Below, in pieces: positions 1 to 6,203 of a stretch of DNA of 19,969 nucleotides. A model generated the notes under the pieces. That model did not search any database, had not been told where the DNA came from, and saw nothing but the letters and a program-made list of their open reading frames with translations. The stretch is from the NCBI GenBank assembly GCA_046590575.1, contig JBKJUS010000045.1, positions 1-19,969 on the forward strand. The letters run 5' to 3'. Each line of letters begins with the position of its first letter. Position 1 is the stretch's first letter. This DNA is from DATLNF01 sp046590575. Lineage in GTDB: Bacteria > Actinomycetota > Actinomycetes > BP-191. A program made the position numbers and the translations under genes.

Positions 1-89
1 CATGCTGTGCACGCACGGTGTGTTGCACCTCCTCGGCTACGACCACGCCGAGCCGAGTGAAGAGCAACACACCGTGCGTGCACAGCATG
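1..89. repeat. Perfect 25-bp inverted repeat, probable fold-back artefact
   Basis: Bases 1-25 are the exact reverse complement of 65-89, with 39 nt between. The 39-nt spacer read on the plus strand encodes HLLGYDHAEPSEE, the natural continuation of the minus-strand ybeY, so it sits in inverted orientation relative to its own gene. Such an inverted junction at a contig end fits a chimeric amplification product or an assembly fold-back better than a biological element. Confidence 0.85.
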
Positions 90-427
90 TGCATCTCGTC
101 CTGTAGTGAGTGACCCACCGCCTTCGCCTGCGCGTCGGCGATCTCCGGGCAGATCACGATGTCACCGAGCAGCGCTGGAGACAGATCGTGATCCTCCCGT
201 CCACGGGCATCGTCAAGCTCGTCCATCGGGAAGGCGAGCACATCGGTTGGGCCGGCCTCCTCCATCCAGCGCAGGTTGAGCCGTTCCATGGCTCCGACGT
301 CGACAAGCAGGATGGACAGCTCAGCGAGCGGATCCACGCCCATGTGCTCGAGGGCGTGACGGGCAAGCGCGACGAGCATGTCTTCGTCGACGCTCCAGTC
401 GCTCTCGTTGGCAACGAAAATGGACAT
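1..427 (-). CDS. ybeY: Endoribonuclease YbeY, 3'-truncated and scrambled at the contig edge
   Basis: YbeY is a zinc-dependent single-strand endoribonuclease for 16S rRNA 3'-end maturation and ribosome quality control. Reading leftward from ATG at 427 the protein starts MSIFVANESDW and carries the family blocks RWMEEAGPTDVLAFPMDE and LLGDIVICPEIA, then DEMHMLCTHGVL. The expected next part of the metal site, HLLGYDH, is missing from this strand. It is present instead on the plus strand at 26-64, because bases 1-89 form a fold-back. The coherent gene is therefore 65-427, and the last residues read here (LFTRLGVVVAEE...) are not real YbeY sequence. The frame stays open to the edge. The start lies 4 nt after the phoH stop, so the two are surely cotranscribed, as in many bacteria. 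Identity is firm; the C-terminus is not usable. Confidence 0.9.
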   Translation of the reverse strand, partial: MSIFVANESDWSVDEDMLVALARHALEHMGVDPLAELSILLVDVGAMERLNLRWMEEAGPTDVLAFPMDELDDARGREDHDLSPALLGDIVICPEIADAQAKAVGHSLQDEMHMLCTHGVLLFTRLGVVVAEEVQHTVRAQH

Positions 428-431
428 CGGC

Positions 432-1490
432 TCAGCCGCGCCGCGGTCGCTTGCCGGCATCAGAGCGACTGCCGGAGCGTGGCGCAGTGTTCTCCTCGTC
501 GTATCGCGCGTAGGCGTCGACGATCTCCGCGACGAGCTTGTGGCGGACGACGTCAGCAGAGGTGAGCTGCGGGAACGCGACGTCGTCGATGCCGGTGAGT
601 ATGTCGCGCACGACGCGCAGACCGCTCTGCGTGCCGCTAGGCAGGTCCACCTGCGTGATGTCTCCGGTGACGACGATCTTCGCGCCGAAGCCGAGTCGGG
701 TGAGGAACATCTTCATCTGCTCGGGCGAGGTGTTCTGCGCCTCGTCAAGGAGGATGAACGCGTCGTTCAACGTCCTTCCCCTCATATATGCCAGTGGAGC
801 GACCTCGATCGTTCCAGCCGCCATGAGCCGAGGGATCGACTCCGGGTCGATCATGTCGTGCAGCGCGTCGTAGAGCGGTCGAAGGTACGGATCGATCTTC
901 TCGTAGAGCGTGCCGGGCAAGAACCCGAGGCGCTCCCCCGCCTCGACGGCCGGGCGGGTCAGGATGATCCGGTTGACCGCCTTCGCCTGCAGCGCCTGCA
1001 CGGCCTTGGCCATCGCCAGGTACGTCTTACCGGTGCCGGCCGGGCCGATCCCGAAGACAATCGTGTGCTTGTCGATCGCCTCGACGTAGCGCTTCTGGTT
1101 GACGGTCTTCGGTCGGATGGTGCGACCGCGCGACGACAGGATGTTCAGACTAAGCACGTCCGCAGGTCGTTCCGTGGTCGGCTGGACCAGCATGCCGAGC
1201 GCCCGATCGACGATCTCGGAGCTGATCTGCTCACCTTTGCTGAGCAGGTTGATCAGCTCCTCGAAGAGCCGTACGCCGAGCGCGGTATCGGCTGGCAGGC
1301 CGGTGATCGTGATCTCGTTGCCGCGCACATGAACATCGGCGCGTAACGCCTTCTCGATGACCACCAGCAGCTCGTCCCGCTGACCGAGAAGGCTCACCAT
1401 CGAATGAGCGCCAGGCACCACGATCTTGGTCTGGATGGGCTCTGACACGGGCGAGGCGGCGCCTGCTTCCGGGGACGGGAACGAGGTCAT
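432..1490 (-). CDS. phoH: PhoH family P-loop ATPase
   Basis: This is a cytoplasmic PhoH-type ATPase of 352 aa, the usual length for the ybeY-linked actinobacterial form. The family is linked to RNA metabolism, but its substrate is not settled. An N-terminal domain (about 25-125, containing DVHVRGNEITITG) precedes the ATPase domain. Walker A is GPAGTGKT at 149-156 and Walker B is ILLDEAQN at 246-253; LTRPAVEAGERLGFLPG at 177-193 and VVTGDITQVDLP at 273-284 are further family blocks. The C-terminal tail is basic and low in complexity. ATG at 1490 is only weakly supported by an upstream GGGTAC. The gene lies 24 nt after the HIT gene and 4 nt before ybeY, so the three probably form one transcript. 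Confidence 0.97.
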   Translation of the reverse strand: MTSFPSPEAGAASPVSEPIQTKIVVPGAHSMVSLLGQRDELLVVIEKALRADVHVRGNEITITGLPADTALGVRLFEELINLLSKGEQISSEIVDRALGMLVQPTTERPADVLSLNILSSRGRTIRPKTVNQKRYVEAIDKHTIVFGIGPAGTGKTYLAMAKAVQALQAKAVNRIILTRPAVEAGERLGFLPGTLYEKIDPYLRPLYDALHDMIDPESIPRLMAAGTIEVAPLAYMRGRTLNDAFILLDEAQNTSPEQMKMFLTRLGFGAKIVVTGDITQVDLPSGTQSGLRVVRDILTGIDDVAFPQLTSADVVRHKLVAEIVDAYARYDEENTAPRSGSRSDAGKRPRRG

Positions 1491-1514
1491 GATCGTACCC
1501 GCAGCGGTATGTCG

Positions 1515-1856
1515 CTAGACGCCTAGTCGACCGAGCTGCGCGCCGCCGAGGACGTGCGCATGGACGTGGAAGACGGTCTGCCCCGCATGCGCACCGGTGT
1601 TGAAGATCAGCCGCCACCCCTCGTCGGCGATGCCCTGCGCCGTCGCGATCGCGGCAGCATGGGCGACAACCTCCTGCAGCAAGTCTGGGACCGCGCTGAG
1701 CGCGGCAACGTTGGGCAGGTGCTCGCGCGGTACGACGAGGACGTGGACGGGAGCTCGAGGCTCGATGTCGAGGAAGGCGACCGTGTGATCGGTGACGCTG
1801 ACGGTCGTCGACCGGATCTCGCCGGCGACGATCCGGCAGAAGAGGCAGTCACTCAT
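1515..1856 (-). CDS. HIT family nucleotide hydrolase (HINT-like)
   Basis: This 113-aa protein has the typical length of a bacterial HINT-type histidine triad hydrolase, which cleaves nucleoside phosphoramidates and related adenylated compounds in the cytoplasm. The triad is visible as HVHAHVLGG, with His97, His99 and His101. The N-terminus CLFCRIVAGEI contains the CxxC pair common in this subgroup, and DIEPRAPVHVLVVPREHL (30-47) is the second conserved block. Its ATG overlaps the stop of the upstream membrane-protein gene (ATGA at 1856-1853), which suggests translational coupling. phoH follows after 24 nt. The HIT-phoH-ybeY order is common in actinobacteria. The physiological substrate cannot be told from sequence. 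Confidence 0.95.
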   Translation of the reverse strand: MSDCLFCRIVAGEIRSTTVSVTDHTVAFLDIEPRAPVHVLVVPREHLPNVAALSAVPDLLQEVVAHAAAIATAQGIADEGWRLIFNTGAHAGQTVFHVHAHVLGGAQLGRLGV

Positions 1857-2476
1857 GCGCGAGCCGACTCTCGCGTGAGGTAGAGACCCAGAGCGCCTGT
1901 CCCACCGAGAACGACCACAACGGCTGCCGCGATGGCAAGGAGAGAGGCGATACTGCGGCCACCGCCGCCAGAGGGCCCTCCCACGGCCGCAGCGGCGGTC
2001 TCCTCCACCGGCACGGTGTCGTCGAAGCTCGGTCGCGACACCTGCACCGGGCTGACGCTGACTGTCGGCAGCACCTGCTCCGGAGCCGTGGACTCGCGGT
2101 CTTCCGGAGTCGCGAGCGGGTCAGGTCCCGTGGTTCGCGACGGTGCTGGCCGGGACTCACTCGGCGACCCGTCCGGGCTCGACGTGGCGCTGGGGCGGGC
2201 GGACCGGGAAGGCCTAGGTCCGGACGTCAGCGTGGGGCAGAGGATGGTGCTGCAGCGTGCTGACGGCGACGGGCTGGGCTGCTCTGGTGACGGCTCGGTG
2301 CTCGGGCCGGGCACGTTCGAGGAAGACGTCGTCGGCGTAGGAGACTCCTGCCTCAGCGCACCCGACATGCGGCCCATGGATTCCGCACCAGCGACGCCAA
2401 CGAGCGCGCCGGAGAGCACGACCGCAGCCGCCAGGGACAGGCCGGCCGTCACTGCCCGGAGTGTGCGCACGGTCAT
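1853..2476 (-). CDS. Exported Pro/Ser/Thr-rich protein with C-terminal membrane anchor
   Basis: No family is recognised. The 207 residues fall into three parts: a signal-like hydrophobic N-terminus (about 8-31, ending VAGAES); a long low-complexity region rich in Pro, Ser and Thr (about 40-155), likely extended and wall-spanning, with Cys75 and Cys80; and a Gly-rich hinge followed by a hydrophobic segment (about 176-200) and a short basic end. This layout suggests a surface or wall-spanning protein held by its C-terminal helix, without an LPXTG motif. The ATG at 2476 abuts GGGAGGG. GTG at 2470 sits 6 nt after that purine run and may be the true start. The gene is divergent from the ECF sigma factor and overlaps the HIT start by four bases. 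Confidence 0.75.
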   Translation of the reverse strand: MTVRTLRAVTAGLSLAAAVVLSGALVGVAGAESMGRMSGALRQESPTPTTSSSNVPGPSTEPSPEQPSPSPSARCSTILCPTLTSGPRPSRSARPSATSSPDGSPSESRPAPSRTTGPDPLATPEDRESTAPEQVLPTVSVSPVQVSRPSFDDTVPVEETAAAAVGGPSGGGGRSIASLLAIAAAVVVVLGGTGALGLYLTRESARA

Positions 2477-2557
2477 CCCTCCCTGCCGGTCACTGTAATC
2501 GTGCTGCGGTGAAGGTTTCGCCGCTCCCCCAACATCGCGAAGATTTCGACGACTCGC

Positions 2558-2585
2558 GTCAACGACCTGCCGTCTGGCGCGTCTA
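2558..2585 (+). promoter_or_regulatory. Possible ECF-type promoter for the sigma factor gene
   Basis: GTCAAC (2558-2563) and CGTCTA (2580-2585), 16 nt apart, resemble the AAC / CGTC elements used by ECF sigma factors. Transcription would start almost at the ATG, giving a near-leaderless message. The match is short and could be chance. Confidence 0.2.
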
Positions 2586-2592
2586 ACCGAGC

Positions 2593-3132
2593 ATGATTGA
2601 GGCCATGGCGGGTGCGACTGACACGGTCGTCACATCGTGGTCGGACGCCGACCGTGCGCTGTCGGACCTCTACCGCGCCCATTACCGCTCATTAGTGCGC
2701 CTCGCCGCCTTGCTGCTCGACGACGTCGGGACGAGCGAGGAGGTCGTCCAGGACGCTTTCGTGCAGATGCACATCGGGTGGCGCCGACTGCGCGATCCGG
2801 ACAAGGCGCTCGCCTACCTGCGCCAGATCGTCGTCAACAGGTCCCGGTCTCGGATGCGCCGCCGACAAGTGGCCGCAAAGCATGAGCCGGCGCCGATGCC
2901 CGACATGGCAAGTGCTGAGCACTACGCCATCGACCGGGCAGAGCGCGCCGCAGTTGTCGCTGCCCTCCAACTGCTGCCCGACCGGCAGCGCGAGGCCGTC
3001 ATCCTGCGTTACTACGGCGATCTCTCCGAGAACGAGATCGCCCGCGCCATGGGTGTCACCAACGGCGCCGTGAAGTCCCACGTCCACCGCGGTCTGGCCG
3101 CGCTCACCCGCCACCTGGAGCCGTTCGCATGA
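2593..3132 (+). CDS. ECF (extracytoplasmic function) RNA polymerase sigma factor, SigE-like
   Basis: This 179-aa sigma-70 family protein has only the two ECF domains. Region 2 lies at about 26-92 (LYRAHYRSLVRLAALLL, then SEEVVQDAFVQMH) and region 4 at about 120-173 (LLPDRQREAVILRYY, LSENEIARAMGVTNGAVKSH helix-turn-helix). There is no extra C-terminal domain. It would direct RNA polymerase to a small regulon in response to an envelope or stress signal. The start could be ATG 2593 or ATG 2605; neither has a strong ribosome site. The stop overlaps the next gene's ATG (ATGA at 3129), so sigma factor and membrane partner are translationally coupled, the usual layout for a sigma/anti-sigma pair. 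Confidence 0.95.
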   Translation: MIEAMAGATDTVVTSWSDADRALSDLYRAHYRSLVRLAALLLDDVGTSEEVVQDAFVQMHIGWRRLRDPDKALAYLRQIVVNRSRSRMRRRQVAAKHEPAPMPDMASAEHYAIDRAERAAVVAALQLLPDRQREAVILRYYGDLSENEIARAMGVTNGAVKSHVHRGLAALTRHLEPFA

Positions 3133-4970
3133 GCGCCGACGAGAAGCTTCGCGACATCCTGCGCGCTGAGGCAGACCTCATCGAGCCCTCCCCGGCCGGG
3201 TGGGACCGGATCCGTGAGGTCATCGCCGTACGCCGACGTCGTCGACTCTGGCTCCGCTCCTCACTCGTCGCCACCACCGCGCTGTCCCTGGTCGCGGTGG
3301 TCGCGCTGGTGTCGACCGGCGGCACGGATCCCGACACCCGCGGCCGGATCGTTCCGGCGACCGCACCGCCGTCACCATCGGCGAGCCCCGGCGCCGTGCC
3401 GGCGCCGGCCGACCGCGACGCGCCACTGCCCGTGATCTGGCCGCTCACGACGCTGCGACAGATCGACTTCTGGCAGGACAACCCGCAGAGTCGCCCCGCG
3501 CTGCGGAGTCCGGAGACCACTGCGAAGGAGTTCGTGCTGCGCTACCTCGGCCTGGCCGACGTGCGCGTGGAGTCGAGCGGCGTCACGAGCGGTACGAGCT
3601 TCTGGGTGGTAAGCCGGCTGATTGTCCCGGGCGATGAGAAGACCCGGGTGTTCATCGCGACCGTGGCGGTGACAGCCGAATATGCCCGCGACGACCCCGA
3701 GCCGGGACCCTATCTGGTGAGCCGCGTCGAGAGCGGCGACGGCGTCGAGTCGCTGACCATCACCTCACTGACCGGGGGGGACTCGCCCCTCATGAGCCCC
3801 GTGACCGTGACCGGGCGCGTCAACGGGGTCGACGAGTCAGTGCGGGTCGAGATCAGGGGGCACCAGCCCGCTGGTGCCGCGGGCTACGTCGAGCTGGCGA
3901 AGGCCTTCGTGCCAGCCGGTGCCGAGCAGCCGTGGGAGACCGTTCTCTCCTTTCCTGAGCCTCCTGAGAACGCTGGCGCGGTGTACGCCTCCACCGCAAG
4001 CCCAGCAGACGGCAAGCTGTCCGCAGTCACCGTCATACCCGTCGCTCTGACCTCACCGAGAATGCAGGACGCCGCAGCCCGGACGGCTACGCCTCAACCC
4101 ACTGCCGCTTCGGAGATTTACCCGGCGCAGTTCGTCGCGGTCGAGGACGGTCGGATCGGGGTCTACGAGGCGAAGACCGGCAAGCGTGTTCGCTTCTACA
4201 CCGAGCCGCGTCCGGGCGGCGGCGCGTCAGAACCGTCGGTATACGAGAACTACAGCTCGATCCTCTACGTCCAGGGCGAGGGCACCTGTGCCTCCAGCAT
4301 CCGATCGGTGGGGCTCGACGGATTTCCGAGAGAGACCCTGGTCACGTCGAAAGAAGGCCGCGTGGCCAGCAAGCCAGCGATGAGCGACGGTGGCCGACTC
4401 GCCTACGCCTCCTCGGTGTGCGACCCGGCTGCGGGCGCGACTGAGCTGGTCGTCGGCTCGAAGCGGATCCGGTTCGGAACCGAGGAAGGCGGGAGCATCA
4501 ACGACCTAGCCTGGTCTCCAAAGGGCGATCGGATCGCCGTGCTGGTGGGGCTGATCGACTCCACCGAGATCTACCTGGTCGACCCAGACACTGCTTCCTC
4601 CGTCGTACAGGGCAAGCCCTTGCCGCGGCCGCCCGACGAGGAAGGTGTCGACTGCGACTGGTCCTCGGTGACCTTCGCCGGTGACGGACGGCTGCTGGCC
4701 GGGCAGGCGTGCTGGTCCGAGATCTCCGACGCTGGCTCGCTAGGGGGCCGGATCGTCGCCTTCGAAGAATCCGGACCGCGACCCTTCCTCACGCTTCCGG
4801 AGCGCATCGCCGCCTTCGATGTCGACCGCTCGGGCGATCACCTCGTGCTCGGCATGCTTGCGTGTGACGAGACGTGCGAGCACGCGCCCGAATCCGTAGA
4901 GAGGTTCAGCGTCGACGGAGATCCGGTGAAGGTCACCGAGGGGTTGACCCAACCGGTCTGGGTCGACTAG
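3129..4970 (+). CDS. Membrane-anchored Gmad2 and beta-propeller protein, probable sigma partner
   Basis: The protein has 613 aa. Residues 1-42 form a short, basic cytoplasmic part (SPAGWDRIREVIAVRRRRR) with no Cys or His, so there is no zinc anti-sigma motif. A single transmembrane helix spans about 43-62. Outside are a Pro/Ala/Ser linker (to about 100), a domain at about 103-205 (WPLTTLRQIDFW, TTAKEFVLRYLG) of the kind found before Gmad2, a Gmad2-like immunoglobulin fold (about 210-307, SPVTVTGRVNGVDESVRVEI), and a TolB/WD40-like propeller (about 333-613, including LAWSPKGDRIAVL). Overlap with the sigma gene suggests a role as anti-sigma factor or sensor, but this is inference: no binding domain is recognised with certainty. 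Six extracellular cysteines in the propeller half could form disulfides. Confidence 0.8.
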   Translation: MSADEKLRDILRAEADLIEPSPAGWDRIREVIAVRRRRRLWLRSSLVATTALSLVAVVALVSTGGTDPDTRGRIVPATAPPSPSASPGAVPAPADRDAPLPVIWPLTTLRQIDFWQDNPQSRPALRSPETTAKEFVLRYLGLADVRVESSGVTSGTSFWVVSRLIVPGDEKTRVFIATVAVTAEYARDDPEPGPYLVSRVESGDGVESLTITSLTGGDSPLMSPVTVTGRVNGVDESVRVEIRGHQPAGAAGYVELAKAFVPAGAEQPWETVLSFPEPPENAGAVYASTASPADGKLSAVTVIPVALTSPRMQDAAARTATPQPTAASEIYPAQFVAVEDGRIGVYEAKTGKRVRFYTEPRPGGGASEPSVYENYSSILYVQGEGTCASSIRSVGLDGFPRETLVTSKEGRVASKPAMSDGGRLAYASSVCDPAAGATELVVGSKRIRFGTEEGGSINDLAWSPKGDRIAVLVGLIDSTEIYLVDPDTASSVVQGKPLPRPPDEEGVDCDWSSVTFAGDGRLLAGQACWSEISDAGSLGGRIVAFEESGPRPFLTLPERIAAFDVDRSGDHLVLGMLACDETCEHAPESVERFSVDGDPVKVTEGLTQPVWVD

Positions 4971-4991
4971 CGCTCGACTGCCAGCAGACCG

Positions 4992-5092
4992 CGCCCGCCC
5001 ACGCACGCAACGCGATGGCCCGCCGCATCCACCTCGCGTGCCCAGGCTCGGCAATCCACGCGATTCTCATAGGTTGCGTGCGCGGGCGGGCG
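4992..5092. repeat. 20-bp inverted repeat between converging genes, possible bidirectional terminator
   Basis: Arm 4992-5011 pairs with arm 5073-5092 at 19 of 20 positions across a 61-nt loop. In the minus-strand RNA the mismatch becomes a G-U wobble, so the stem is unbroken; in plus-strand RNA it is A-C. The arms begin 21 nt after the upstream stop codon and 33 nt after the rsmE stop. No T-run follows either side and no flanking target duplication is seen. This is the main content of the 154-nt gap at 4971-5124. Confidence 0.6.
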
Positions 5093-5124
5093 GTGGTGCC
5101 GGCGGTCGGCGCAAGGAGGCGAAC

Positions 5125-5853
5125 TCAGGACCAACGGCCGGAGGCGGCAAGCAAGACGGCTGCGGCGGCGACCCCTGCGGTCGAGGTGCGCAGCACCGAG
5201 GTGCCGAGCCGGTACGACGACGCTCCCGCGGTCGCGAAAGCCGCCAGCTCGTCTTCGGTGATGCCCCCTTCGGGACCCACGACGACCACCACCTCCCCCG
5301 TGCGTGGCGCCGAGACGCCGGCCAGCGGTACCGAGGCCGACTCGTGCAGGACGACGCCGAGCGATGCCGCCCGCAACCGCGCGCAGACCTCGCGCGTCGA
5401 CGCGAGGGACGACACCGCCGGCAGCCGGTCGCGCCGCGACTGCTTGCCCGCCTCCCGCGCGGTCGAGCGCCAACGCTCGAGCGCCTTCTCGCCGCGCGTC
5501 GCCTCCCACCGGACCACACAGCGCGCCGCCGACCACGGCACGATCTCATCGACGCCGACCTCGGTCATCGCCTCGACGGCATCTTCGGCCCGCTCACCCT
5601 TGGCCAGCGCCTGCACGACGACCAATCGCGGCTGCGGAGCCAGCTCAGCGCGACGCGTCACAACATCGAGTGCGACAAACCCGCTGCCCACGACGACGAC
5701 GACGCATTCAGCTACCTGACCTGCGCCGTCGCCCACATCGACGCGCTCCCCCACCTGCACCCGGCGTACGACGGCCGCGTGGTGGCCTTCTGGCCCGTCC
5801 AGCCGCAGCGCGGTGGCAGAAACGTCCGGCAGGTAGAACAGCGGGGCGGTCAG
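5125..5853 (-). CDS. rsmE: 16S rRNA m3U1498 methyltransferase RsmE, probable CTG start
   Basis: RsmE is a SPOUT-fold enzyme that methylates N3 of U1498 in 16S rRNA using S-adenosylmethionine. The trefoil-knot cofactor site is VVVVVGPEGGITEDEL (GPEGG about 193-197) and LGTSVLRTSTA (about 216-226). The N-terminal PUA-like part needs the sequence TAPLFYLPDV...GPEGHHAAVVRRVQVGE upstream of the first GTG at 5760. In that frame no ATG, GTG or TTG occurs before the TGA at 5880. CTG at 5853 is therefore chosen: it overlaps the XRE stop as CTGA and lies 5 nt after GGGGG (5863-5859). This gives 242 aa, the normal family length. The gene follows hrcA-dnaJ, as is usual, with one small regulator inserted. 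Confidence 0.92.
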   Translation of the reverse strand: MTAPLFYLPDVSATALRLDGPEGHHAAVVRRVQVGERVDVGDGAGQVAECVVVVVGSGFVALDVVTRRAELAPQPRLVVVQALAKGERAEDAVEAMTEVGVDEIVPWSAARCVVRWEATRGEKALERWRSTAREAGKQSRRDRLPAVSSLASTREVCARLRAASLGVVLHESASVPLAGVSAPRTGEVVVVVGPEGGITEDELAAFATAGASSYRLGTSVLRTSTAGVAAAAVLLAASGRWS

Positions 5854-6176
5854 AGCTGCCCCCGCTCGGTGAGCAGATCACGAAGGGCGATGAGAATCTC
5901 TACCTCGAGGCGGTCCTTGGGCCGTCCCGCCGCCCGTTTCATCTGGATGAGGTCGTCCAGCGCGACGACATCGACACCGTAGCCGCCCGGGAGGGCTTCC
6001 AGCGTGGTCTCGCAGGCGCGCAGCAGTTTCGACAGCGTGGTGACGGTGGGGTCGACGGCACTGGACTCGATACGACCCACGACCGACTGGGCGACCCCAG
6101 CCTTCGTCGCGAGCGCGCGCTGGGTCAGCCCAGCCCGACGACGTGCGTGGCGGAGCAGGCGGGCAGCTTCGTTCAC
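5850..6176 (-). CDS. Small XRE-family regulator with a nucleotidyltransferase-like C-terminal tail
   Basis: The 108-aa protein opens with an XRE helix-turn-helix (about 6-60: ARRRAGLTQRALATKAG, QSVVGRIES, DPTVTTLSKLLRAC). The remaining residues read VALDDLIQMKRAAGRPKD followed by a helical end. That string is typical of the last part of antitoxin-type nucleotidyltransferases, which in actinobacteria are often fused behind just such an HTH. The roughly 130-150 residue catalytic part usually found between is absent, so this looks like an in-frame deletion derivative that keeps DNA binding only. The start is GTG at 6176, 21 nt after the dnaJ stop, with a palindromic site between. Its stop overlaps the rsmE start. 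It may simply autoregulate; no toxin is adjacent. Confidence 0.88.
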   Translation of the reverse strand: MNEAARLLRHARRRAGLTQRALATKAGVAQSVVGRIESSAVDPTVTTLSKLLRACETTLEALPGGYGVDVVALDDLIQMKRAAGRPKDRLEVEILIALRDLLTERGQL

Positions 6177-6183
6177 TACGCCA

Positions 6184-6203
6184 CGATAGCAAAGGTGCTA
6201 TCG
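6184..6203. promoter_or_regulatory. Perfect palindrome, candidate operator of the XRE regulator
   Basis: CGATAGCA and TGCTATCG face each other across AAGG. The site lies 8 bp upstream of the XRE GTG start and includes the dnaJ stop codon (6198-6200). Position and symmetry fit an autoregulatory XRE operator. A weak RNA hairpin at the end of dnaJ is the alternative. Confidence 0.5.

Noticed and set aside
3774..3780. Run of seven G in the Gmad2 protein gene, a possible slippage site
   Set aside because: The frame continues normally on both sides and the run is not unusual for this base composition.
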